The notes: generated by a model from the letters alone, not told the origin. 54,923 bases of DNA from Nitrincola sp. A-D6 (GCF_000764495.1 NZ_JRLB01000022.1:1-54923), one strand, 5' to 3'; counted from the first letter of the stretch, positions 17,876 through 29,907 are shown. Made by a program: numbers and translations.

Positions 17876-19155
17876 TCATCCGATAAACATACCGTCAGTT
17901 TGAAACCACCCCCGCTGATATTTTCAGCATGCACTTCCCCACCCAGACGCCGAACGGCACCGCGTAAAATACTTAACCCCAGGCCATAGCCCTGCTGGGG
18001 TGAACCACCTCGAACAAATGGCTCAAAAATATCTTTCAACAAACTGGCATCAACCCCGGGACCATTATCACTGACACTCAAACATAACTGCTGATTCTGA
18101 CGATAAGCGTTCAGAGTGATTCGTCCTCCTTCTGGCGTGTATTTCAACGCATTTTGTAGTGCATTACCCAATATACGATTCAGTAGCACACGGCTTTGTG
18201 TAAACTTCAATGATTCAGGCTCTACCTGCACACAGATTTCGTGCTCCGGATAGAGGAGCGCATAATCCTGACGGATCTGCTCCAATAAGGGCTTTAGTGG
18301 TACGGGTGGTTGCAGCTCCAGTGCCATATCATCCAATCGGGATAACGACATCAACTCGTCAATAAGATGCGCCAGTTGGTCACACTCACGACTGATCTGG
18401 CTATGCAACGCATTAATCTGCTCACCGGATTGCTGCTCCAGAATGCCGGCAGCGACCTGCAGCCTTGCCAGCGGAGCCCGAAGTTCATGCGAAACATCTC
18501 TAAGCAGATTTTGACGGGCATTCAAGGTTTTTTCCACGTAGCCAGCCATGGAGTCAAACTCCCTGGCCAACTCTCCTATCTCATCTGTTCTGTGGCTGAT
18601 ATAGCCCTCAGTACGGCTACTGAGATTTTGCTCATCATAAAGAGTCCGGGCAAAATCACGCAGCCGGTTGATTGGTCTAACGACCAGGTAGCTGACCAGC
18701 AAAGCGACTAGTGCCGACATCACCAGAATCAATACCATTTGTACTGACAGTAAAAAACGTAACATTCGCTCCAGATGAACCGGTTGCTCTGGCAGTGGCA
18801 TATCTACTCGATACTGTTGACCTGTTTCCGACTCAATCACCAGGTTTACTGTTTCCGTCGCGGGTATTGGGTGCCGGAAGTCAGCAATCACTTCACCATC
18901 AGCCAAGTGAGTAATACGCAGCGGAATACGACCTCGCCGCCTGTCGTCTTCCCGGCGTGATGATTCATGCATACCGGTTTCGTGGCGTTCTATAAGCAGT
19001 TGTGCATGGCCAGCAGCTTTAGCCTCAAGCAAATCCTGCCAGTGGCGAGTCTCACTCACCCGCAGCAAGCCATACACCAACCCGCCCATCAACACGGCAC
19101 TGATCAGCCAAGTGGCCAGAAAAATTTTCCAGTACAGGTGCTGATACCATCTCAT
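17866..19155 (-). CDS. cpxA: Sensor histidine kinase, CpxA-like
   Basis: A 429-residue inner-membrane kinase: TM1 about residues 10-31, a ~100-residue periplasmic sensor region, TM2 about 135-159, HAMP about 160-212, dimerisation/phosphoacceptor motif RDVSHELRAPLARLQ with His about residue 223, then ATP-binding boxes (NALQNALKYT, SDNGPG, GYGLGLSILRG). Its start overlaps the response-regulator stop by 4 bases (ATGA), so the two form one operon. Assignment as CpxA-like rests on sequence type, the Spy/CpxP-like gene opposite, and CpxR-type boxes. Confidence 0.85.
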   Translation of the reverse strand: MRWYQHLYWKIFLATWLISAVLMGGLVYGLLRVSETRHWQDLLEAKAAGHAQLLIERHETGMHESSRREDDRRRGRIPLRITHLADGEVIADFRHPIPATETVNLVIESETGQQYRVDMPLPEQPVHLERMLRFLLSVQMVLILVMSALVALLVSYLVVRPINRLRDFARTLYDEQNLSSRTEGYISHRTDEIGELAREFDSMAGYVEKTLNARQNLLRDVSHELRAPLARLQVAAGILEQQSGEQINALHSQISRECDQLAHLIDELMSLSRLDDMALELQPPVPLKPLLEQIRQDYALLYPEHEICVQVEPESLKFTQSRVLLNRILGNALQNALKYTPEGGRITLNAYRQNQQLCLSVSDNGPGVDASLLKDIFEPFVRGGSPQQGYGLGLSILRGAVRRLGGEVHAENISGGGFKLTVCLSDESA

Positions 19156-19852
19156 ACGGCTGTCCTGATAAACTGGTAGCCCTGCCCACGAACGGTTTTA
19201 ATCAATTCAGCAGACGACGCTGACACCTCCGCCAGCTTCTGGCGTACCCGGCTGACGTGCACATCCAGCGCACGATCATAAAGAGTAAGCTTTCGATGCA
19301 GCACCTTTTCAGTCAGTGACTCCTTACTCACCACCTCACCGGCATGACTCATCAATGTGTGCAGTACATTAAACTCGGTACTGGTGAGTTCTAAAGGCTG
19401 ATTAAGCAAGCTCACCTGGCGCGAGGCCGGGTCCAGATAAATACCAGATAACTCCAAAACTCGGGAAGCCACAAGCGGTGCCTGACTGCGCCGCAACACG
19501 GCACGGATTCTGGCCAGTAGCTCACGCGGATTACAAGGCTTTGGCAGATAATCATCAGCCCCATTTCCAAACCCAGAATACGGTCTATATCGTCACCACG
19601 CCCAGTGAGCATGACTACCGGTACCTGAATAGCCGGACGCAGTGTCTGCAATAATTCCAAACCGCTTTTCCCCGGCATCATAATATCCAGAATAATCAAA
19701 TCGGGTACTTGATTGGTCGATATCCACTGTTGTGCCGCTTCAGCCGAATGCGCCAAACTGACCTGAAACCCCTCGTGGCTCAAGTAGTTACTCAGTAACT
19801 CACACAGGGACACATCATCATCAACGATCAACAAATGTACGGCTTTATTCAT
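19152..19852 (-). CDS. cpxR: OmpR/PhoB-type response regulator, CpxR-like, frameshifted
   Basis: A ~233-residue regulator. The receiver domain starts MNKAVHLLIVDDDVSLC, with the phosphoacceptor Asp at about residue 56 (IILDIMMPGKSG). The winged-helix part is in another frame (LELTSTEFNVLHTLM, ALDVHVSRVRQKL, IKTVRGQGYQFI). One G appears lost in the run at 19559-19562; restoring it gives EMGADDYLPKPCNPRELLAR, the normal end of a receiver. The ATG at 19852 follows GAGGAG. Two-component partner of the adjacent kinase. Confidence 0.87.
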
Positions 19853-19906
19853 AGGGCACTCCTCTAAGCCTCTATCATAAGACGATTTGATACCAGTGCA
19901 CGTGGC

Positions 19907-19948
19907 TTTACGCAACTTTACCTTTACGCAACCCTGCTTTGCATTTAC
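19907..19948 (-). promoter_or_regulatory. CpxR-box array between cpxR-like and spy/cpxP-like genes
   Basis: On the minus strand GTAAA-GTTGC-GTAAA (19907-19921) exactly matches the CpxR consensus GTAAA-N5-GTAAA. Two more GTAAA units follow at 19923-19927 and 19944-19948. The array lies 55-95 bases from cpxR's start and 50-95 from the divergent gene's start, so it may control both. Confidence 0.8.
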
Positions 19949-19999
19949 CTGGCGCATACTTAAGCCATCGAAAAACGTTTAAACCAAGAGGATTTCAAC

Positions 20000-20422
20000 A
20001 TGAAAACTACCAAACTGGCTCAACTGGGTATGCTAACGCTGGGTCTTGCCATCGGCACTATGGCTCTGGCTCAGAAAGGACCGGACATGGACAGAGAAGC
20101 TCCCATGCAGCGTTTCGCTGAAACACTGAACCTCAGTGACGAGCAACGCAGCCAAATGCAAGCGCTCTGGGAAGAAAATCGCGAAGAACGTGAAGCGCAA
20201 CGGGAAGCCATGCAGACCAAGCACGCGGAGATGCGCGAACGCCTGGGTGAAATCTTAACACCCGAGCAATTGGAACAGATGGATGAAATGCGAAGCCAAA
20301 AAAGCCATGGGTTCCGCCATGCTCGCCGTGATGGTTGTGACTCAGATAAGTCCAGCCGGGAAGAGCGTCGTGAAATGCGACAGGACCAGCGTCAAGAGCA
20401 ACGCCAGGATCGCAATTCCTGA
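20000..20422 (+). CDS. Spy/CpxP-family periplasmic protein
   Basis: A 140-residue exported protein. The signal peptide (about residues 1-24) ends TMALAQ. The mature part is helical and highly charged, with one LTxxQ-like repeat (LNLSDEQRSQMQALW) and a second (ILTPEQLEQMDEM), the Spy/CpxP hallmark. The C-terminal 30 residues are extremely Arg/Gln/Asp-rich (RQDQRQEQRQ). CpxP inhibits CpxA and binds misfolded proteins in enteric bacteria; divergence from cpxRA with GTAAA boxes between supports a similar role. RBS AAGAGGA. Confidence 0.8.
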   Translation: MKTTKLAQLGMLTLGLAIGTMALAQKGPDMDREAPMQRFAETLNLSDEQRSQMQALWEENREEREAQREAMQTKHAEMRERLGEILTPEQLEQMDEMRSQKSHGFRHARRDGCDSDKSSREERREMRQDQRQEQRQDRNS

Positions 20423-20427
20423 ACCAA

Positions 20428-20460
20428 TAGAGCAGCAGCCGAGCATCGGCTGCTGCTCTA
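20428..20460. terminator. Bidirectional hairpin between spy/cpxP-like and trmB
   Basis: Perfect 15-bp inverted repeat (TAGAGCAGCAGCCGA / TCGGCTGCTGCTCTA) around a 3-base loop, lying between convergent stops. No T-run follows. Confidence 0.65.
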
Positions 20461-20461
20461 A

Positions 20462-21166
20462 TCAGACTGTGCGGGTAAAGATCAAGTCCCACACACCATG
20501 ACCGAGATTTTCACCGCGTTTCTGAAACTTGGTGACTGGACGCCATTCTGGCTGTGGCGCATACACCCCAGCACCAGCCGCATTCTCATAGCCATCCGCC
20601 GCTGACATCACTTCCAGCATATGTTCGGCGTAGGGTTCCCAGTCCGTTGCCATATGAAACTGCCCACCCACTTTGAGTTTTTCACGCAGGCTCTGGGCAA
20701 ACGCGGCCTGCACAATACGGCGTTTATGATGACGTTTTTTCGGCCAGGGATCAGGGAAAAACAACTGCAATGTGTCCAGACTGGCATCGGGTATACAGCG
20801 AGACAAAACTTCTATTGCATCATCGCAGAACACCCGGATATTGGTGAGTTTTTCTTCCTCAATGCGACCCAGCAAGCGCCCTACACCCGGCGGATGTACT
20901 TCAATACCAATAAAGTTTTTTTCCGGCATATGGCGCGCCATTTCAATCAGGGAATCACCCATGCCAAAGCCGATCTCCAGCACTACGGGTGCTTCACGTC
21001 CAAAGCACTGTGTGTAGTTCAATAATCCATCGGCCAGTTCCAGACCATAGTGTGGCCAAAGCTCTCGGTAGTTGCGCTCCTGCCCTTCGGTCATACGACC
21101 GGCGCGTACAACATAGCTGCGCACACGCCGGTTAGGCCGTTCTTCAATTGAATCCGTATCTGTCAT
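20462..21166 (-). CDS. trmB: tRNA (guanine-N7-)-methyltransferase TrmB
   Basis: A 234-residue SAM-dependent enzyme that makes m7G46 in tRNA. It has the SAM site [30 protein letters not shown], and the family signature [18 protein letters not shown]. Length is usual. The start lies 18 bases after the restored stop of the DUF423 gene, so they are probably co-transcribed. Confidence 0.94.
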   Translation of the reverse strand: MTDTDSIEERPNRRVRSYVVRAGRMTEGQERNYRELWPHYGLELADGLLNYTQCFGREAPVVLEIGFGMGDSLIEMARHMPEKNFIGIEVHPPGVGRLLGRIEEEKLTNIRVFCDDAIEVLSRCIPDASLDTLQLFFPDPWPKKRHHKRRIVQAAFAQSLREKLKVGGQFHMATDWEPYAEHMLEVMSAADGYENAAGAGVYAPQPEWRPVTKFQKRGENLGHGVWDLIFTRTV

Positions 21167-21184
21167 ATCTGCTACCTGTGGGGC

Positions 21185-21588
21185 TTATCCGGGCTTATGT
21201 GCATCATTTGAGCGCCCGGTATATAAAGAAACAAATAGAAATAACCAGGCAATAATCAATGCCACACCACCAAACGGGGTGATTATACCCAGCTGCCTTA
21301 CCCCACTAAGGCCATAGCATAGAGGCTACCGCAAAACAGCAACATACCCAGCATGAAAGCCAGGGCACTGACACCTAACCAACGACAGAAAGAACGCTGC
21401 TGTAAACAGCCGACTGCCAGCAGTGCAGCCACATGCCAGAACTGGTATTCCACAGCCGTCTGCCAAGCCGCCAACATGCGTGGCTCCAGCAGATCACGTA
21501 GCGCATGCGCGCCAAAGGCACCCAGCATCACAGCCAGCATGCCGCTAAAGGCTGCAATCAGAAGGGTGAGCCTGGCTGAGTGATTCAT
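21185..21588 (-). CDS. DUF423 small membrane protein, frameshifted
   Basis: A ~134-residue membrane protein of the DUF423 (YgdD) family with four hydrophobic helices: LTLLIAAFSGMLAVMLGAFGAHAL, FWHVAALLAVGCL, ALAFMLGMLLFCGSLYAM, and a last helix in another frame. As given, the frame stops after MALVG. Restoring one G in the run at 21301-21304 gives VRQLGIITPFGGVALII, the conserved DUF423 C-terminus. The ATG at 21588 is preferred over one 30 bases upstream, which lies in a dispersed repeat. Function unknown. Confidence 0.82.
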
Positions 21589-21604
21589 AATGTAGACCTT
21601 TATA

Positions 21605-21685
21605 TGTGCACGCGGCATATAGCGCCATGGACGGCGCGTATGCAGAAAATGCAGGAGCAGTTTTCTGCCCGTACATCCTGTACAT
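21605..21685 (-). repeat. Structured dispersed repeat, copy 2
   Basis: Reverse complement of the element at 17275-17380, at about 90% over 82 bases. The hairpin stems are kept while the loop of the second hairpin differs in length. It lies directly after the rpoH terminator, in the same orientation relative to the upstream gene as copy 1 has to amtB. Confidence 0.8.
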
Positions 21686-21689
21686 AATA

Positions 21690-21709
21690 AAAGCCGCTAA
21701 TGCGGCTTT
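21690..21709 (-). terminator. Terminator of rpoH
   Basis: Stem AAAGCCGC / GCGGCTTT with a 4-base loop; on the minus strand it is followed by TTATTAT. Confidence 0.85.
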
Positions 21710-21733
21710 CAGTTGCGAAGCGGTGTTACTCGA

Positions 21734-22591
21734 TCAGGCAACCAGCGTAATCGCTTCGCGGATCTTTTTCATCGCATTCTTTTCCAACTGGCGAATACGC
21801 TCAGCAGACACCTGATATTCGGCAGCCAACTCATGCAAGGTGGCTTTTTCGTCTGCCAGCCAGCGACGATTGAGTATCTCGCGACTACGGTCATCTAAAT
21901 TGTCCATCGCTGAAATAAGTTGTTGCTGTGATGTCACTTCCCAGTTTTCAGCTTCCAGACGCATGGCCGGATCGGCCTCTTCGTCTTCCAGATACTGTGC
22001 AGGCGACCAGGCGGCCTCGTCATCATCACTGACCGGTGCATCGAAAGAGGTATCGGCTGACGCCATACGGCCTTCCATCTGCCGAACGACCTGTGCATCT
22101 ACACCCAAGTCATTGGCCACGGCTTCGACTTCACTGTTATTCATCCAGTTAATGGACTTCTTCTGTGAACGCAAATTAAAGAACAGCTTACGTTGGGCCT
22201 TGGTGGTGGCAATTTTAACGATGCGCCAGTTACGTAAAATAAATTCATGCATTTCAGCCTTGATCCAGTGTACGGCGAAAGACACCAGACGCACACCGAC
22301 AGAGGGATCAAAGCGTTTTACCGCTTTCATCAAGCCGACGTTACCTTCCTGAATCAGGTCACTCAATGGCAGACCATAACCGGAATAAGACTTGGCGATA
22401 TGTACCACAAAGCGCAGATGCGATATTACCAATTGACGTGCAGCTTCAAGGTCCTGTTGATAAAACAGACGTTCAGCCAACTCCCGCTCTTCTTCGGCAT
22501 TGAGAATAGGAATAGCACCCACGGTCTGGACATAGGCGTTGACATTACCGCCTGGTGACAGATGTTCAATAACCCGTAAGCTTGTGCCCAT
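21734..22591 (-). CDS. rpoH: RNA polymerase heat-shock sigma factor (sigma-32)
   Basis: A 285-residue group 3-like sigma-70 family factor that directs heat-shock transcription. Region 2 contains [40 protein letters not shown]; the RpoH box area follows ([20 protein letters not shown]), and region 4 ends in a helix-turn-helix ([20 protein letters not shown]). RBS AGAGG. It lies downstream of ftsX with 139 bases between, enough for its own promoters. Confidence 0.95.
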   Translation of the reverse strand: MGTSLRVIEHLSPGGNVNAYVQTVGAIPILNAEEERELAERLFYQQDLEAARQLVISHLRFVVHIAKSYSGYGLPLSDLIQEGNVGLMKAVKRFDPSVGVRLVSFAVHWIKAEMHEFILRNWRIVKIATTKAQRKLFFNLRSQKKSINWMNNSEVEAVANDLGVDAQVVRQMEGRMASADTSFDAPVSDDDEAAWSPAQYLEDEEADPAMRLEAENWEVTSQQQLISAMDNLDDRSREILNRRWLADEKATLHELAAEYQVSAERIRQLEKNAMKKIREAITLVA

Positions 22592-22730
22592 GTTAATTAT
22601 AACCTCTGTTTTTTGCTGAAATTTTCGCTACCACTGTGACCTGATTTTACCTGAAAAGTTCAGTTATGTGCCGACTCAAACGAGTTCGGACGGTGAAAAA
22701 TAACGGTCTGGCGGGAAAAAAGCAAGTCCG

Positions 22731-23711
22731 TCAACTCGGTTCGATGGCACGCAAATGCCGCCCGGTCGACAGAAACCCACCTGCCAGACCCAGTATAGTC
22801 CCAGTTGCTATCAATATCAGGGTAGCTTTTGCTGTCAGCCCCGTCAGCACAAAACTGCTCATATACAGTTCTGCCAGCTGATTCGCCGGTCCGGTGATCA
22901 TATACAAGGACACCTGAACCAATACGTAAGCCAATAGCGAGCCGATCAAACCGTACCAGAAACCGGAGTAAAGGAATGGCCGTCGCACCCAGGCATCGGT
23001 CGCTCCCACCAGCTTGGCAACCAGAATTTCATCCCGGCGGCTTTCCAGTGTCATACGCAGGGTATTCCCCACCACCAGCAACACGGCTAAAGCCAGCAAG
23101 CCGCTTAGCACCCAACTGAATCTCTCGGCCATGAGTAAATACGCATTCAAGCGCTGAATCCATTCTATATCCAACGTAGCTTCGTGTACCTCAGGCAAGC
23201 CTGCCAGCTCATGTTGCAACTGCTGCAGGCCTGCCGCTGTATGATCAGCGGGCAGTACCAGGATGACGGCAGGCAAAGGATTCGTGTCCAGTAAGCTGAG
23301 CATCGTGGCAAACTCAGAGTAACCGGAAAACTCGCGTAGCCCTTGCTCACGATCGATCAGCTCAATACCTGATAAGCCATCATGCAGCATTAACTCCAGA
23401 CTGAGTTGCTCAGCACGGGCATCACTCACATCCTGATTCAGATACAGCATGATGCGTGGGCTGGTATCCCAACCACTGCTGAACTGCTGAATATTATTGA
23501 CTACAGTAAACATAAAACCAGGCAATGCCAGTGCGATAGCCAACACAGCCAGAGTCATCAACGAGGCAATAGGCGTAACCGTGAGACGTAACAACGCCTG
23601 CAGCGCCACCGCCAGATGGTGACGCAACCAGCCACGCAGATGATCAGTCCAGCTTACCCTGTGCGCTTCAGCACCCCGGCGGGCAACTTTTTCCTGTGGT
23701 TTAGCAGCCAT
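22731..23711 (-). CDS. ftsX: Cell division protein FtsX
   Basis: A ~326-residue permease-like protein with four membrane helices and an N-terminal cytoplasmic segment. FtsEX controls septal amidase activation through EnvC, whose gene is also in this window. Helix 1 is about TLAVLAIALALPGFMFTV, followed by the large periplasmic loop (EHDGLSGIELI region), then three C-terminal helices. The ATG at 23711 is preferred over a GTG at 23729 because GGGAGG lies 9 bases before it; it overlaps the ftsE stop by 11 bases. Confidence 0.92.
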   Translation of the reverse strand: MAAKPQEKVARRGAEAHRVSWTDHLRGWLRHHLAVALQALLRLTVTPIASLMTLAVLAIALALPGFMFTVVNNIQQFSSGWDTSPRIMLYLNQDVSDARAEQLSLELMLHDGLSGIELIDREQGLREFSGYSEFATMLSLLDTNPLPAVILVLPADHTAAGLQQLQHELAGLPEVHEATLDIEWIQRLNAYLLMAERFSWVLSGLLALAVLLVVGNTLRMTLESRRDEILVAKLVGATDAWVRRPFLYSGFWYGLIGSLLAYVLVQVSLYMITGPANQLAELYMSSFVLTGLTAKATLILIATGTILGLAGGFLSTGRHLRAIEPS

Positions 23712-24369
23712 CAGCAACAAGCCTCCCACCGCGTAACACCAGCGTGCGCCGACGCATGCGCTGAATCAGCGACAGATCATGGCTGGCGATAAGTACCGTG
23801 GTGCCGATACGGTTAAACTGCTCAAACAAGCGCATCACCCCTTCAGACAGTTCCGGGTCGAGGTTACCGGTTGGCTCATCGGCTAATAACAAGGCCGGCT
23901 TGTGCACGATTGCTCGGGCAATACCCACCCGCTGCTGCTCGCCACTGGATAGCGCGATCGGGTTTTGCTTTTCGCGCATCAGTAAACCGACCTTATCCAG
24001 TGCCGCCCGCACCCGTCGAGCGGCATCAGTTGGATCATATCCGGCTATCTGTAAGGGTAGCGCCACATTATCAAACACACTGCGGTCAAACAGCAGGTGA
24101 TGATTCTGAAACACCACACCGATACGTCGACGGTGCTGCGGTATATTGCGACGAGTCAGACTGGCCAGATCGTGATCACCCACCTGAATCTGTCCACGGC
24201 TGGGGCGCTCCATCAGCATGATCAGCTTTAGCAAGGTGCTTTTACCTGCACCCGAATGGCCGGTCAAAAACGCCATTTCACCTGATTCCAGCGCAAAATC
24301 TACGCCTGTGAGCGCATCAAAACCACCGCTATAGCGTTTGCCTACATTGGTAAAGCGTATAGCTGCCAT
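23701..24369 (-). CDS. ftsE: Cell division ATP-binding protein FtsE
   Basis: A 222-residue ABC ATPase partner of FtsX. Walker A GHSGAGKST, Q-loop VFQNHHLL, signature LSSGEQQRVGIARAIV and Walker B LLLADEPTGNLDPE are all present. GAGG precedes the ATG, 9 bases after the ftsY stop. Middle gene of ftsY-ftsE-ftsX. Confidence 0.95.
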   Translation of the reverse strand: MAAIRFTNVGKRYSGGFDALTGVDFALESGEMAFLTGHSGAGKSTLLKLIMLMERPSRGQIQVGDHDLASLTRRNIPQHRRRIGVVFQNHHLLFDRSVFDNVALPLQIAGYDPTDAARRVRAALDKVGLLMREKQNPIALSSGEQQRVGIARAIVHKPALLLADEPTGNLDPELSEGVMRLFEQFNRIGTTVLIASHDLSLIQRMRRRTLVLRGGRLVADGC

Positions 24370-24378
24370 AATCAGACC

Positions 24379-25722
<1,344 letters not shown>

Positions 25723-25819
25723 AAAGCTGTTCAGTCCGCTTGCTAAATAGTGGATAAAGGTTGAAAAATTGCGTTATCTTACCACAGAGCGGCTGCTGAC
25801 AAACCTGATCGGAACGAAT

Positions 25820-26982
25820 ATGCCACCATCGACGTACAAACCTTTATTTAATCGACGCTACCTGTTTTGGTTGATCTGGGCTATTGCCATCGCCATTGTA
25901 TTACTGAGTGCGACAGGAAGAGAAAAGCCCAGACAGCCCTTTGCCATCAGCTGGCAGGCGGAACCACCTCTCTGGCGCATGAGTATCGATACCCAGACTC
26001 ACTACCAACTGGATGCACTGCTGAAAACGCCTTCAGCTTCCGGACTTACAGGACGACAACTACAAGCCACATATTACCGCGCTATAGAGCAACGTCTATC
26101 CACGCCTGAGTCTGTAGCACAACTTAGGCAATTTGGCTGGCAACCCACCTTGACACGCGAAACGGCGCTGGTCCGGCTAACACTACACATGTCTGAGACA
26201 CCCACCAAGACCCAGTTACACTGGCTGTTTGAGCAACTGCATGCCCCCCACGATCCATTAAGCGAAGCTGATCAACAGCGTATTCTGGCTGAGTGGCGAC
26301 TGGATATGCAGCAACCGGAAGCCCGCCTAATGGCGGAACTGGAAAACTGGCAGATCCCGGCCATACCCGACCAGACCTTTTGGCAACTTTTACTGACAGG
26401 GCCCAATCTTGAAGCAGGTCAGGATGATCCGATCAACACAGCCTCTCCTGCAACCGACTCTACCCCCCCACAGCAAACACCTATGAGCTGGACAGCTTTA
26501 TTTCCACGCCTCACCAGCTACTGGCCTGGCCTGTACCTTCCATGGTGGATGCCAGCTCACTTGCCCTTAATCGCGCCGCCGTTTCCGCACTGCAAATTGC
26601 ATTAAATCAGCAAAATGCACTGCGTAATTATCGTCTGATCTGGCAACCCCTGCCACCACAAAGCCACTTGGTACTGATACTGAACGAGACATCTGAGACA
26701 TCCGCCACAGCCGCGCTCTCTCAGCTGCTTACGCATGAACTTTCTGATAGTCTGCTGCTACAGGCACAAGAGCAACTGCTTGAGCAACTATCAGAGCGTT
26801 ACAGCCATCCGGATTTTCAACAGCAATGGCTGGAACTCACGGCGCTGTCAGGATTACCGATCGGCAGCGAGGTCGCCTATGAGATAGCTCTGCAGCAACT
26901 CAGTGCCGATGCCATTCGCCAACAATTGATGCAGTTATTGAATACTGATCAGCAGCTGAGCGTAACGCTTAAACCTTTCTGA
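25820..26982 (+). CDS. Membrane-anchored protein, possible inactive M16 peptidase relative, frameshifted
   Basis: About 390 residues, with one N-terminal membrane helix (FWLIWAIAIAIVLLSATG) and a Gln/Leu-rich soluble part. I see no HxxEH zinc motif. In Pseudomonas the same place between ftsY and rsmD holds two M16-type peptidase genes, one lacking the motif, so this may be a diverged non-catalytic relative; sequence alone does not prove it. One base appears lost in the C7 run at 26463-26469; the second frame resumes TANTYELDSFISTPHQLLAWP. The ATG at 25820 is preferred over 25769 for its RBS-like GGAAC. rsmD follows by 19 bases. Confidence 0.55.
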
Positions 26983-27001
26983 AAATGGAAAAAACTATCC
27001 A

Positions 27002-27661
27002 ATGAGCCGACGCAACAGTGCAGCCCGCCGCCAGAATTTACCTAAAGATGATTTGCCCACGCTGCGGATTATCGGTGGCGAATGGCGCAGCCGCAAACTG
27101 CCTTTCCCATCCATCGAGGGACTACGCCCAACCCCTGATCGCGTCCGGGAAACCCTGTTTAACTGGTTACAAACCAGCACACCCGGTGCGGCCTGCCTGG
27201 ATCTTTTCTGTGGCAGTGGCGCGCTGGGATTTGAGGCTCTGTCACGCGGTGCCGCCTCAGTTACGTTTGTCGACAAGGCACCCGAGGTGACATACCAAAT
27301 CCGCCAAAATCTGAACCTGCTCAAAGCACAAAATGCCGATGTGGTCGGTACCGCTGTACTTGACTGGCTGGAAATGAAAAAAGCTGATCAGGAACCGAGA
27401 TACGATCTGGTATTTCTCGACCCGCCTTTCCGACAGGATCTGATCAAATCCACTGCGGCCCTTCTGGAAACACGCAACCTGCTCAACAGTAATGCCCTGA
27501 TCTATATCGAAACTGAAAACGACTGGCAGCCTGATGGTTTACCGGAAAACTGGGCACTGTATCGTGAAAAGACAGCGGGACAGGTCAGCTATCGCCTTTA
27601 TCAACGTAACGAACCTCAGACTACAATATCTGATCTCAACTTTACTGATGACGAAACCTGA
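27002..27661 (+). CDS. rsmD: 16S rRNA (guanine966-N2)-methyltransferase RsmD
   Basis: A 219-residue SAM methyltransferase for the 30S subunit. It starts with the family's basic tail (RIIGGEWRSRKLPFP), then RPTPDRVRETLFNWL, the SAM site LDLFCGSGALGFEALSRGA, and catalytic motif FLDPPF. Divergent from ftsY as in most gammaproteobacteria. Its stop abuts the convergent TetR-family gene. Confidence 0.94.
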   Translation: MSRRNSAARRQNLPKDDLPTLRIIGGEWRSRKLPFPSIEGLRPTPDRVRETLFNWLQTSTPGAACLDLFCGSGALGFEALSRGAASVTFVDKAPEVTYQIRQNLNLLKAQNADVVGTAVLDWLEMKKADQEPRYDLVFLDPPFRQDLIKSTAALLETRNLLNSNALIYIETENDWQPDGLPENWALYREKTAGQVSYRLYQRNEPQTTISDLNFTDDET

Positions 27662-28270
27662 TCAGGACCGCACACCCTCAGTGAGTAGTTGCACCAGCAG
27701 CCGGGCCTGGCTTATGACATCTTCACCCACCTGTACCATGGCACTGGCTATCAGGCTGTTTAACACGCCTGACAGAGCCTGCGAAGCTGTCGTCAGGGGT
27801 AGTTTCTTGCGCAGCATTTTTTTCTTTTTTGCTTGTTTAAGAAAATAGTGAATATGCTCGCACACCAGCGCCTGATCAGCTTCTATTTGCGCCCTGAGAT
27901 TGAGTAGTTCAGGGAGCTCTGGATTAGTAAAAAAAATACGGTAGGCGCGGCGATAAGACTCCTGCTCAACATAAGCACGCACCACACCAAGCAGGTAGTC
28001 ATGCAAGGCTTGCACAGGATCCTGCTTGGCTGACTGACGCTGCTCTATATACTGAAGTTCAAAAGGATGCCCTGATATAAGATACAACTGCTGCAACAGG
28101 TCATCACGGTTACGAAAGTGCCAGTAAAGAGCACCATGGGTAACACCGCACGCGGCTGAAATCTCTTTTAAGGATACTCGGTTAACGCCTCGCTCAGCAT
28201 AAAGCGCCATCGCTGAGGATAACAAGGTGCGACGTGTTTGTTCTGCTTCTTCTTTTGTACGCCTTGGCAT
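27662..28270 (-). CDS. TetR/AcrR-family transcriptional regulator
   Basis: A 202-residue repressor-type protein. The N-terminal helix-turn-helix domain resembles AcrR (RRTKEEAEQTRRTLLSSAM, VSLKEISAACGVTHGALYWHFRN). The ligand domain is not recognised. No efflux genes are adjacent, so its target is unclear. The stop codons of this gene and rsmD touch. Upstream, 28271-28554 is an intergenic stretch with no gene and no clear operator; it presumably holds the promoters of this gene and coaD. Confidence 0.85.
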   Translation of the reverse strand: MPRRTKEEAEQTRRTLLSSAMALYAERGVNRVSLKEISAACGVTHGALYWHFRNRDDLLQQLYLISGHPFELQYIEQRQSAKQDPVQALHDYLLGVVRAYVEQESYRRAYRIFFTNPELPELLNLRAQIEADQALVCEHIHYFLKQAKKKKMLRKKLPLTTASQALSGVLNSLIASAMVQVGEDVISQARLLVQLLTEGVRS

Positions 28271-28428
28271 GGCTCTCCCTCGACTCAGTGCCGTTTATTT
28301 AAATTATCATTACCATGTATAAACATAGGCGTTTAATCTACTGTTTTGCAAGTAGGAAACTTATATTTAACCTAAGTGTCACAAGTAATGTCAGGGTAAT
28401 TCAAAGCAAAATCCACCTGAATATATAA

Positions 28429-29043
<615 letters not shown>

Positions 29044-29054
29044 CGAGTCAATGA

Positions 29055-29312
<258 letters not shown>

Positions 29313-29321
29313 TAATGGCCT

Positions 29322-29357
29322 CGTGGGCAGTTTCTACTGCCCACGGTCTTTGCTTTT
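29322..29357 (+). terminator. Terminator of coaD-fdx
   Basis: Stem CGTGGGCAG / CTGCCCACG with a 6-base loop, followed by GTCTTTGCTTTT. Confidence 0.8.
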
Positions 29358-29360
29358 CTG

Positions 29361-29870
29361 TTAAAAATTAATCGGCAACTGATCCAATCCGAACTCTGCA
29401 TCCATACGCTGACCGACCAGATTTTCTGCTACCAGATGGTGTGCATACTGCATATGCAAACAACGCACCTTATCCCATTGCGCAATACCACCTATTCCCA
29501 GCTTATTGAACAATGCCTGAAAACCCTGCGCTTCAATCCGTACGCGATCATCGGCTGCCATTAACTGCCAGCGCTGCTTCACGTAAGCCAGCTGCTGCTG
29601 TTGATAGACTTCCCGAAGCGCATCATCCTGCTGCAACTCGTCTTCCAGCGCTTTAATCCAGCCAGTACTTTCAATCCGCGCTATAGCTTTATCCAGATCC
29701 TGACTACACAGCCAGTAGAGGGTCGGAAAGGGCTTATCCGCTACCAGTGAGCGCATTTGCAGCACCACGGGCACACCTGCCGGGGTGGCATGTGCAATAG
29801 CTGCTATCCCTCTGGGCTTGCGCCCTAGTTGACGGGTAATCATCTGCAGTTGTTCAGGGGTGGGTTGCAT
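29361..29870 (-). CDS. DUF501 family protein
   Basis: A 169-residue cytoplasmic protein. Features match DUF501: RQLGRKPRGIAAIAHATPAGVP near the N-terminus, then PTLYWLCSQDLDKAI, and the C-terminal KVRCLHMQYAHHLV. The family has no established role. It lies downstream of recG on the same strand (37 bases). Confidence 0.8.
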   Translation of the reverse strand: MQPTPEQLQMITRQLGRKPRGIAAIAHATPAGVPVVLQMRSLVADKPFPTLYWLCSQDLDKAIARIESTGWIKALEDELQQDDALREVYQQQQLAYVKQRWQLMAADDRVRIEAQGFQALFNKLGIGGIAQWDKVRCLHMQYAHHLVAENLVGQRMDAEFGLDQLPINF

Positions 29871-29907
29871 GCTGAATCCGAACCTTGTTGCTTGTCAAAG
29901 GGAGCCA

